Assembly (NCBI RefSeq): GCF_019331775.1
Contig: NZ_JAHBBD010000008.1
Location: 30,894-94,893, forward strand
Direction of reading: 5' to 3'
DNA from: Bifidobacterium phasiani
GTDB taxonomy: Bacteria > Actinomycetota > Actinomycetes > Actinomycetales > Bifidobacteriaceae
DNA: 64,000 nucleotides
Below, one piece after another: positions 29,897 through 36,609 of the stretch. The notes beneath the pieces were generated by a model. That model saw only the letters and a program-made list of their open reading frames with translations. It did no database searches and had not been told where the DNA came from. Numbering within the stretch: position 1 is the first letter of the stretch; every line of letters begins with the position of its first letter. Both the position numbers and the translations under genes were made by a program.

Positions 29897-29968
29897 CGCA
29901 CAATGTGCAATTGTTCACGCTGAGACGGCCGAATTGGTCTCTCAGCGTGAACAATTGCACATTGTGCG
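29897..29968. repeat. Perfect 29-bp inverted repeat with 14-nt loop
   Basis: The left arm (29897-29925, starting CGCACAATGTGCAATTGTTC) and the right arm (29940-29968) are exact reverse complements. It lies between the ABC-F gene and the glycerophosphodiesterase gene, both plus strand. It lacks a T-run, so it is not a classic terminator. The rest up to 30183 shows no gene. Confidence 0.9.
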
Positions 29969-30183
29969 TTGGGGATGATGGGCGATTGGCCGGCGGGCAT
30001 TGGCATAATGCGGAATGGGCGCGATGGGCGCGGAGCGAAGCGGCCTTGCCTTGCTGCCCCTCCCTCCCTTCCCCCGAATGACCCTGAAAATACCCTGAAC
30101 TCGGTACGCAATCCCATTCAATGCCGGCGCGGGTGCCATGCTGGAATCATGGCGACCGGCGACGGCGATGGGAGGGGTGCGCG

Positions 30184-32031
30184 ATGAGGGCGACGAGGAC
30201 GAAAGGCGGGCGTCCGGCGCGTCTGATCTGGTGGGCGCGCACCCATCACGCCGGTCCGTGGCTCGCCCGCGCGCTCGCCTTCGAGCTGGCATGGCGGGCC
30301 GTGTGGTCGCTGCTGCTCATCCCCGCGGGCAACATGGCCGTCAACTGGTACGTCGACGCGAACCTGATCTCGCCGGAGATGACCAACGTCGGCATCCTCA
30401 TAGATTTCCTCACCGTGCCCGGCGTCCTGACGCTGGCGCTGCTGGCCGTCGTGGCGACGGCGGGCACGGTGTTCGAGCTCAATGTGCTGGTGCTCGTCGC
30501 GGAGCGCATCGCGCGCGGCGCCGTGCCGGGCCGGTCGCGCACATTGTGCCGGGAGGCGTTCTGCCGGCTGTCCAACCTGCTGCACCCTTCGACGCTGGCG
30601 GCCATCCCGTGGTTCGCGCTGGTCGTCCCGCTGCTGCACGTCGGCACGACCGCGACGCCGGTGCCCGCGCTCGAACCGCCCCGGTACGCCGTCGATGTGC
30701 TGCGGGCGATGCCCGGCGGCGACGCCATCCTCGCGGCGCTGCACCTGACGCTGTTGCTCGCCGGCGCGCTGCTCATGCTGGTGCCGGCCGCGATGGCGAC
30801 CCGGCGCACCTCGTTCGCCGCCGCGGTGCATTTGGGCGTCACGACGCTGCTGCGCGCCCCGGCCCGCGTCAAGGCGCGGCTGGTCGGCGCCTACGGGGCA
30901 CTCGCGATCGTCGGGGCCGTCTGGGACGCGCTGCCCGTGGACGTGTTGCACGTCCAGGACTACAACGTCTACCTGCTGCGCTATGTGATCCATGCGCCGC
31001 TGTTCCGGCTCCGCCTCGGCCTGAGCGTGCTGGAGTGGGTGCTGCTCGCCGTCGCCGTCGTGGCGTTCTCGACCGTCGTGTTCCGTTCGCTGCCGCTGGC
31101 CTGCACGCAGGGCTGGCAGGACGACACCGCCGCCCGGCTGTTCGACTCGCTCAACGGCGTCGCCCGGGCGCGCGGGGCCAGGGCGACCCGGACGCTGGCC
31201 ATGGCCGTGGCGAGGCTGCGGCACAAGCGCGTCCTCGCCGCCGTGCTCGTCGCGGCGATGGGATGGTGCATGATCCAGTACGTGCAGCAGCGGCCGGTGC
31301 CGCACTCCCCCGTGACCATCGGGCACCGCGGCACCGGCACGGCGCCCGAGAACTCGCTGCGGGCGATCGCCGACGCCGCCATCGAAGGCGCCGACGTCGT
31401 CGAGATCGACGTGCAGCTGACCGGCGACGACGAGGTCGTCGTCTTCCACGACGAGACCACCTCCCGGCTCGCTGCCGACAGCCGGTCCCTGCCGATCGCC
31501 GGCACGTCGCTGCGGCGGCTGCAATCGGTGCGGCTCGAGTCGCACGGCGTGCCGTACACCATGCCGACCCTGCGCCAGGCGATCGACGCCGCGCAGCGCG
31601 TCTGCGACGATCTGGAGCTGCTCATCGAGCTCAAACCGGTCGGCGGCAACGCGGACCGGCTGGCCGAACGGGTGGTCGGCATCGTCGAGGACCTGGGATT
31701 CGTCGAGCGTTCGCTGCTGATGTCGATGGACGCTCGGGCCCTCGGCCGGATCCGCGAGCTGCGCACCGGTCCGCAATGGCGCGTCGGCTACTGCGTGTTC
31801 TGGGCGCTGGGCAACCTCAACTGGCCGATCGGCGTGGACTTCGTGGCGATCGAGGAGAGCCAGTGCAACACGCTCTTCGTCGAGCAGGCGCGCGAGATGG
31901 GCGTGCCGGTCTACGTATGGACGGTGAACAGCCCGGCCCGCGCCGCGCAGTACGTGGGCCTCGGCGTCTCCGGGATCATCAGCGACGACGTGGCCGGCAC
32001 GCACGCGGCGGTGTCGCAGGCCGGGCGGTGA
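30184..32031 (+). CDS. Membrane glycerophosphodiester phosphodiesterase (GDPD with membrane domain)
   Basis: 615 aa. The N-terminal 375 residues hold about seven membrane segments, matching the GDPD-associated membrane domain; the last helix is near 360-378. The C-terminal catalytic domain begins IGHRGTGTAPENSLRAI near 393 (catalytic His-Arg and metal Glu) and continues with VVEIDVQLTGDDEVVVFHDET (metal Glu/Asp and second His) and LELLIELKPVG, and closes with YVWTVNSPARAAQYVGLGVSGIISDD. It releases glycerol-3-phosphate from glycerophosphodiesters or lipoteichoic-acid-like polymers at the membrane. The ATG at 30184 follows GGGAGGGG. Confidence 0.93.
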   Translation: MRATRTKGGRPARLIWWARTHHAGPWLARALAFELAWRAVWSLLLIPAGNMAVNWYVDANLISPEMTNVGILIDFLTVPGVLTLALLAVVATAGTVFELNVLVLVAERIARGAVPGRSRTLCREAFCRLSNLLHPSTLAAIPWFALVVPLLHVGTTATPVPALEPPRYAVDVLRAMPGGDAILAALHLTLLLAGALLMLVPAAMATRRTSFAAAVHLGVTTLLRAPARVKARLVGAYGALAIVGAVWDALPVDVLHVQDYNVYLLRYVIHAPLFRLRLGLSVLEWVLLAVAVVAFSTVVFRSLPLACTQGWQDDTAARLFDSLNGVARARGARATRTLAMAVARLRHKRVLAAVLVAAMGWCMIQYVQQRPVPHSPVTIGHRGTGTAPENSLRAIADAAIEGADVVEIDVQLTGDDEVVVFHDETTSRLAADSRSLPIAGTSLRRLQSVRLESHGVPYTMPTLRQAIDAAQRVCDDLELLIELKPVGGNADRLAERVVGIVEDLGFVERSLLMSMDARALGRIRELRTGPQWRVGYCVFWALGNLNWPIGVDFVAIEESQCNTLFVEQAREMGVPVYVWTVNSPARAAQYVGLGVSGIISDDVAGTHAAVSQAGR

Positions 32032-32100
32032 GCGGACATCCGACCTGCGGTCGGAAGACGGCGGCAGGACGGCGGACGTGCCGCCCGCGTGCCTCGCCCG

Positions 32101-32907
32101 CTAGTCCTGAACGTCGTAATAACTGACGCCGGCCTTGATCGAGGCCGCATCGACCGTGTCGAACGCCTCGAACCTGATCGTCTCGCCGGCCGGCCAGCTG
32201 CTGGTGCTGGCGTATGCCTCCGACACCTTGATGTTCTGCTCGTCATACAGCGCGAGCACGATGCCGACGTTTCCGAAGTCGATGTCCGAGCCGTTCTGGA
32301 TCGTGGCGGTGTAGGTGAATCCGCCATAGCCCTCGTCGTGTTTTTCGAACGTGGCGTCGGATACCAGCTGGTTGATCGTCTCCTCCACCCTGTTCTGCTC
32401 GGCGACTTCGGCGCCGTTCGCGGTCAGCTCGTCAAGGTCGGCCTGATAGCGGTCCTCGACCGCCAGCCCGTAGTCGTCGACGAAGGTGTCGAGCAGCGTC
32501 GAACGCTCGTCCCGGATGCCGTTCCACTGCTCGATGAACGTCGTGCCGCCGGTCGACGCCGTGTCGAGCAGGTCGATGGATTCGTTGAGCGTATTGATAT
32601 AGGCGATGACGTGCTCCTGCAGCGTGGTGTCCTCGAACCGCCGCGACGCCAGCCCCTCGATGACGTCCAATTCGCTTTGCACGATGGCCTTGAGGTTCGC
32701 GTTGGACTGCGTGTCCTCCCCGGACCGCTCCATCGCGTCGATGGTGTCGGCGCGGCGTTCGAAGCCGTCGGCGATGATGGCCATCGCCTCGTCGTCCGCA
32801 TAGTCGGGACCCTCGTCCTGACTGGGTCGGGAGCATGAGGACAGCGACCATGCGAGCGATAGGCACAGGGCCGCCGCCGTGATCGTGCGCGCAGCTTTTT
32901 CCGTCAT
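32101..32907 (-). CDS. Lipoprotein with C-terminal FxLYD-like domain
   Basis: 268 aa. The signal peptide MTEKAARTITAAALCLSLAW ends in a lipobox-like LSSC (Cys near residue 25). The middle (40-180) is acidic and helical (IVQSELDVIEGLASRRF, NRVEETINQLVSD). The last 80 residues form a beta-rich module (YTATIQNGSDIDFGNVGIVLALYDEQNIKV, then WPAGETIRFEAF) that matches the FxLYD pattern of surface proteins. AAGGAGAA precedes the ATG at 32907. It is second in a likely two-gene unit after the DUF4230 gene (73-bp gap). Function unknown; it is presumably attached to the outer face of the membrane. Confidence 0.75.
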   Translation of the reverse strand: MTEKAARTITAAALCLSLAWSLSSCSRPSQDEGPDYADDEAMAIIADGFERRADTIDAMERSGEDTQSNANLKAIVQSELDVIEGLASRRFEDTTLQEHVIAYINTLNESIDLLDTASTGGTTFIEQWNGIRDERSTLLDTFVDDYGLAVEDRYQADLDELTANGAEVAEQNRVEETINQLVSDATFEKHDEGYGGFTYTATIQNGSDIDFGNVGIVLALYDEQNIKVSEAYASTSSWPAGETIRFEAFDTVDAASIKAGVSYYDVQD

Positions 32908-32979
32908 CGGTTGTTCTCCTTCTGATCGTTAGGGCGCGGGTATGCCTCGACGAGGACGAATGCTCCGTCGGCGACGCCC

Positions 32980-33576
32980 CTACTTCTTCGTGACCTTGAA
33001 TGTGTAGTCGCTTGGGATCGCCGGCTGGAGGATGCCCTTGATCAGCGCTTCGGACTGGGTGTCGGCCATCTCGAGCACGCCCGAGGTCGAGACCTCCTCC
33101 AGCGCATCCTCCTTGGCCATGTCGATCGCCTTGTTGCTGTCCTGCTTCTGGTCGAGGTTCGCGATGGCGAAGCCCTCGTCGAAATAGGAGATCGACGACG
33201 TGTCGACGTTGACGTCCTGGACCGTCGCCTTCGGAATGGTCAGGAACACGGTTTTGCTGTCGTCGTCCACCCTGACCTCGACCTGTTCGACGTCGATGCC
33301 GGCGCGCGCCGTGGCCTCGTACACCATGACGAAATTGGACTGGTTCAGCACCGGCACGCCTTCGTCCTGATACTTGGTGATGCCGGTGAACGTGTACTTC
33401 GCCGCGGTCAGTTCGCTGGACTTGGTGATCAGCGTCTTGACGTAGTCGGTGTCGACCGAGGCCTGCCCGATGCGTTGCGTGAACGAACCGAGCCAGAAGG
33501 CGCCCGCCACTGTGGCCAGAAGGATAATGGTGAACAGGGCGTGACGCAGCATGGCGTGTTTCTTTAACAGTTTCAT
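32980..33576 (-). CDS. DUF4230 domain protein, single N-terminal membrane anchor
   Basis: 198 aa. One membrane helix is at residues about 10-30 (ALFTIILLATVAGAFWLGSF), then an extracytoplasmic domain with LTAAKYTFTGITKYQ, YEATARAGIDVEQVEVRVDD and TVFLTIPKATVQDVNVD, the DUF4230 signature, ending with AKEDALEEV. The function of the family is not known. AGGAG lies before the ATG at 33576; longer in-frame readings up to 34182 run through the divergent regulator gene and are not real. Divergent from the membrane-bound HTH gene (106-bp shared promoter region). Confidence 0.8.
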   Translation of the reverse strand: MKLLKKHAMLRHALFTIILLATVAGAFWLGSFTQRIGQASVDTDYVKTLITKSSELTAAKYTFTGITKYQDEGVPVLNQSNFVMVYEATARAGIDVEQVEVRVDDDSKTVFLTIPKATVQDVNVDTSSISYFDEGFAIANLDQKQDSNKAIDMAKEDALEEVSTSGVLEMADTQSEALIKGILQPAIPSDYTFKVTKK

Positions 33577-33626
33577 AAGGTGGCTCCTGCATGATGATCG
33601 CGCGCCGCGGCTGATTCGCGCGCGCT

Positions 33627-33656
33627 TTGTCGTTTGCTTGGTGGATTGCGTACTAT
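33627..33656 (+). promoter_or_regulatory. Probable promoter of the membrane-anchored HTH gene
   Basis: TTGTCG (33627-33632), 18 bp, TACTAT (33651-33656). The predicted start of transcription is close to 33663, consistent with a short leader to the ATG at 33683. It overlaps the promoter region of the divergent DUF4230 gene. Confidence 0.45.
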
Positions 33657-33682
33657 GGTGACGGATGGAACGGAGGTGCGAC

Positions 33683-34213
33683 ATGGCGACTGCCGAGCTG
33701 GAACAACGGTGGATCGACAAATTCCAGGAGAACCTGGGCATCATCCGTAAGGTCGCGGGCTGGACCACGCAGGAACTCGCCGACGAGCTCGGCGTCGCCC
33801 GGCAGACGGTGTCGAACCTGGAGACCGGCAAAAGCCCGATGACCAAGATGCAGTACCTCGCGCTGCGCACCGTGTTCAACACCGAGATCGCCAGCCGGGA
33901 GAACCGGGATCTGGCGAAGGTCATCAAGACGCTGGTCGACGACCCGATCGAACAGATGATCGATGACTCTGAACGGACGATTCCCTCGACGAAAGGCAAC
34001 GGTGACGAAGCTGCTGTGGGCCGGGCGACCGCAAGCGGTTCCGACGATGCGGCGAAGGCGCCCGGCCTTGTTTCGCAGGCCGGGCGCAAACCCCGGTCGA
34101 AGCGCTCGCTGAGCATGACGATGCAAATGCTTGCCGTCATCACGGGTGCGCTCGCCAGCGGCACCGCGGCCGGACTCATCACATATCTGATGTTCCCCGG
34201 CGAAAAACGGTAG
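33683..34213 (+). CDS. XRE-type HTH regulator with C-terminal membrane helix
   Basis: 176 aa. The N-terminal helix-turn-helix is IIRKVAGWTTQELADELGVARQTVSNLETGKSPM (residues about 18-52). Residues about 85-140 are a polar linker, and 146-170 a single membrane helix (MLAVITGALASGTAAGLITYLMF). This layout suggests a membrane-tethered one-component regulator. The ATG at 33683 has GGAGG 6 nt upstream; another ATG at 33665 has none. It is divergent from the DUF4230/FxLYD genes, its likely targets (inference). Confidence 0.8.
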   Translation: MATAELEQRWIDKFQENLGIIRKVAGWTTQELADELGVARQTVSNLETGKSPMTKMQYLALRTVFNTEIASRENRDLAKVIKTLVDDPIEQMIDDSERTIPSTKGNGDEAAVGRATASGSDDAAKAPGLVSQAGRKPRSKRSLSMTMQMLAVITGALASGTAAGLITYLMFPGEKR

Positions 34214-34249
34214 CGGGCCGTTCGCTCCGCAGGCGGCGACGTGCATGGG

Positions 34250-35062
34250 TCATTCGGTCATAAGGTCGTTGACGTCCTCCTGGAAGTCGGCGATGTCGTT
34301 CTGCGTGTCCTCGTCGTCCTCTGAGTAGACGTCGCTTCTGACGTCCGACCAGAAATCGTAGATATCGGACCGGCAGTCGGACCAGAGGTCATAGACATCG
34401 GAGCGGGTGTCGGACCACAGGTCGTATTCCTGCGAGTGGACGTCCGACCAATCGTCGTAGGGAACGGTGTCGTACCCGTCCGCGACGACACCGTCGTAGA
34501 AATCGTCGTACGCATCCGACAGTACGCCGTCATAGATTTCGTCATAGATCTGTTCGCCCGCATCGTCGTACACCACGTCGTAGATCTCTTCGAGGTCGTC
34601 GTACTGGTCGGAGTACTTCTCGTCGGTCGACACGATCAGATTTGCATAGTCGATGCTGTACTGCCGCAGCTGGACGCAGATCGAAGAGGTGTTGGTAATG
34701 ACGCCATCGTAGAACGCCTCGACGCTGTCGATGTTCTGCACGTAAGCGTCGTAGCTGCCGATGGAGGCGACAAGGGTGTCGTAGGTTGATCTGATATCCG
34801 TCAGTTGGCTTTCCACATATCCTTCGACCTCGGCCTTAAGTTCGTCGAGGCTGTCCACCGAAGAATGCACGGTCGATTGGCCGTCCGCGATGTCATCCTC
34901 GTCGTCAGTGGACTGGTCCTGCGGTACCGTCTGCGGAGTGTCGGAATTTGCCGCGGCATCGTTGCCGCCGGTGTTTGTCGTCGAGGCGGGGCTGCCGCCG
35001 CAGCCGGCGAGGGATGCCGCGACGATCACGGCGAGAAAACCGGTCAGAAGATTCTTTTTCAT
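34250..35062 (-). CDS. Acidic-repeat lipoprotein
   Basis: 270 aa. MKKNLLTGFLAVIVAASLAGCGG is a lipoprotein signal (lipobox LAGC, Cys near residue 20), followed by a Thr/Asn/Asp linker. The body is helical. The C-terminal 100 residues are very acidic and built of repeats: YDEIYDG / YDDFYDG near 165-190, then four SDxxSxxYDLWSD-like 11-residue units (EYDLWSDTRSD, VYDLWSDCRSD, IYDFWSDVRSD). Almost no Lys or Arg pairs occur there. Aromatic-Asp repeats could bind cations or a wall component. AAGGAAC precedes the ATG at 35062. I know no family name. Confidence 0.75.
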   Translation of the reverse strand: MKKNLLTGFLAVIVAASLAGCGGSPASTTNTGGNDAAANSDTPQTVPQDQSTDDEDDIADGQSTVHSSVDSLDELKAEVEGYVESQLTDIRSTYDTLVASIGSYDAYVQNIDSVEAFYDGVITNTSSICVQLRQYSIDYANLIVSTDEKYSDQYDDLEEIYDVVYDDAGEQIYDEIYDGVLSDAYDDFYDGVVADGYDTVPYDDWSDVHSQEYDLWSDTRSDVYDLWSDCRSDIYDFWSDVRSDVYSEDDEDTQNDIADFQEDVNDLMTE

Positions 35063-35123
35063 TGCTGTTCCTTGTTGATGGGTGTGGAATGGACTACGGT
35101 TCCCCGTCATGAGGGGGGCGTGG

Positions 35124-35726
35124 CTACCTCATCGAAACCGACATGGGTTCGAGTTCGAAGAACGTGGTCGCGGGGTCGTATCCTTTCACCTTGGCGACCA
35201 CATGGATGTTGAGCCCGGTACCGAATGTATCGGGTGCGTCATCGCTGAGATGCAGGTCGTAGTAGTTGACGTCGGTGAACCTGAAGTTGGGTCCGCTTGC
35301 AGAACCGTTGTCGCCGGCGAGGATGAGGTAGTCGAAACGGGTGCTGTATCCGTCATGCGGCTGCACTGCGGCCGTGTACCCGTCGAACTCGACAGTGCGT
35401 CCCTGGTATTGGGTCGCGAAGGCCTCAATGGCCGCGTCGGAGTCGCTGCCGCCCAGCAGGGCAGCGAAATCGGCGTTGTTCGTCGCCGTGATGGTGGCGT
35501 CGTCGGTCTGCGGCTGCTCGTCCCCGGTCGTGGCGTCATCGCCTTCGGGTTGCGCGTTCTCGGCCGGAGCGTTGTCCGTGGCGTCGGATAGCTCCGGGAC
35601 CGGCGTGGCGGTCGGTCCTCCGGTCTGGGATGTTTCCCCGCTGCATGCGGCCGGGCAGACAAGCAGCGCTGCCGTCAGCAATGCGGCCGGTATCGTTCCG
35701 CGGTCGAAATGATGTTTCGTGGTCAT
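35124..35726 (-). CDS. DUF4839-like lipoprotein
   Basis: 200 aa. The signal peptide ends AALLVCPAAC (Cys near 27); then comes an Asp/Thr/Pro-rich linker and, from residue about 90, a globular part: FATQYQGRTVEFDGYTAAVQ, TRFDYLILAGDN, PNFRFTDVNYYDLHLSDDAP, GTGLNIHVVAKVKGYD. This matches the DUF4839 pattern. Function unknown; surface-located. The ATG at 35726 overlaps the stop of the 35-aa gene upstream, and its ribosome site (AAAGGAC) lies inside that gene's last codons, so translation is coupled. Confidence 0.75.
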   Translation of the reverse strand: MTTKHHFDRGTIPAALLTAALLVCPAACSGETSQTGGPTATPVPELSDATDNAPAENAQPEGDDATTGDEQPQTDDATITATNNADFAALLGGSDSDAAIEAFATQYQGRTVEFDGYTAAVQPHDGYSTRFDYLILAGDNGSASGPNFRFTDVNYYDLHLSDDAPDTFGTGLNIHVVAKVKGYDPATTFFELEPMSVSMR

Positions 35727-35833
35727 CACTGTCCTTTTCTCTCAAGCAGCATCAGGGTCAGTCCGGCGGCGACGAGTCCGGCGGCCGTCACGGCCAGTCC
35801 GACCATCACGGCTAGCTGACAGCGTTCACTCAT
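35726..35833 (-). CDS. Small single-helix membrane protein (35 aa)
   Basis: MSERCQLAVMVGLAVTAAGL then VAAGLTLMLLERKGQ: one hydrophobic helix covering about residues 8-29 with charged ends. GAAGGG lies 6 nt before the ATG at 35833. Its stop TGA overlaps the next gene's ATG (TGATG), so it likely exists at least as a leader for the DUF4839-like lipoprotein. No homologue recognised. Confidence 0.6.
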   Translation of the reverse strand: MSERCQLAVMVGLAVTAAGLVAAGLTLMLLERKGQ

Positions 35834-35866
35834 GTTCGACCCTTCCCTTGTGGCGCCCTGTGCTGT

Positions 35867-35882
35867 ACTACACCAATGTAGT
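35867..35882. promoter_or_regulatory. 16-bp perfect palindrome in the divergent promoter region
   Basis: ACTACACCAATGTAGT (6-4-6). It lies 34 bp before the 35-aa gene in an AT-rich stretch (35870-35935) standing out from the high-GC surroundings; likely an operator. Confidence 0.55.
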
Positions 35883-35964
35883 GTAAGTATTTGTGAATAT
35901 GTAAGCAAATTAGCATTCCGTTAAGTAATTTGGTTGTCTGATGGGGTGTACGGCTCCTTTCCGT

Positions 35965-36011
35965 GTGTCGCGGCGACACGAACTCGCCGCTCATTGTCGC
36001 AACGTGCGACA
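35965..36011. promoter_or_regulatory. Two TGTCGC...GCGACA palindromes, 31 bp apart
   Basis: GTGTCGCGGCGACAC (35965-35979) and TGTCGCAACGTGCGACA (35995-36011) share half-site TGTCGC; their centres are 31 bp (three turns) apart. Further TGTCGCC/GTCGCC half-sites follow (36024, 36038). They precede the HTH-kinase gene pair. Confidence 0.6.
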
Positions 36012-36119
36012 CGCCCCGCATCAGTCGCCAACTGAATGTCGCCGATCGGGCGTCCGCTAGGATGGAGGCTTTGGCGGCGTCTGCCTGCCGCCGCATCAGG
36101 AGGGTGAGGGAAGAGGGCC

Positions 36120-36560
36120 ATGACCGTCGCACATGAACCGCGTCTGACCGAGGAGCTGCTCGACCGGCTGCTGGCCGCCGACGACATCGACGCCTACCTC
36201 AGCGAGGAGCGCATCGTCGACCACGACCTCACCGACTACCTGCGCGCCCTGCTCGACGCGCACGGTCTGAAACGGGCCGCCGTCGCCCGCGAATCCGGGC
36301 TGAACCCCACCGTCGTCTACGACATCTTCGCCGGCAAGAGCCGCCCCGGACGCGACCACGCCATCATGCTGGCGTTCGGGCTCGATTGCGATGTGCGAGA
36401 GACGCAGCGGCTGCTCCGCCTCGCCGGGGTCAGCGAACTGTGGTGCCGCCAGCGCCGCGACGCGATTATCATCTGGTGTATAAGGAATGGGTTCGACCGC
36501 GCCGCGACGGACGACGAACTGTACCGCCTGGACGAGCCGACGCTGCTGCGCGCGGACTGA
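36120..36560 (+). CDS. HTH regulator preceding the Ser/Thr kinase
   Basis: 146 aa. Residues about 38-75 form a Cro/CI-like helix-turn-helix (YLRALLDAHGLKRAAVARESGLNPTVVYDIFAGKSRPG), followed by a helical tail (AIMLAFGLDCDVRETQRLLRLAG) typical of this regulator group. GGGTGAGGGAAGAGGG precedes the ATG at 36120. The kinase starts 49 bp downstream, so the two are probably one transcript. It may be the DNA-binding output, phosphorylated or sequestered by the kinase (inference). Confidence 0.78.
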   Translation: MTVAHEPRLTEELLDRLLAADDIDAYLSEERIVDHDLTDYLRALLDAHGLKRAAVARESGLNPTVVYDIFAGKSRPGRDHAIMLAFGLDCDVRETQRLLRLAGVSELWCRQRRDAIIIWCIRNGFDRAATDDELYRLDEPTLLRAD

Positions 36561-36609
36561 CCGTGACGGGCGGTGCGCCGACGCGACGCCATGACGCAGA
36601 AGGAACGCC

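Noticed and set aside
29897..29968. Intrinsic terminator
   Set aside because: The stem has no T-run and lies over 340 bp after the upstream gene; listed as a repeat instead.
33577..34182. N-terminal extension of the DUF4230 gene
   Set aside because: It overlaps the plus-strand HTH gene and its promoter; the true anchor helix and ribosome site are at 33576.
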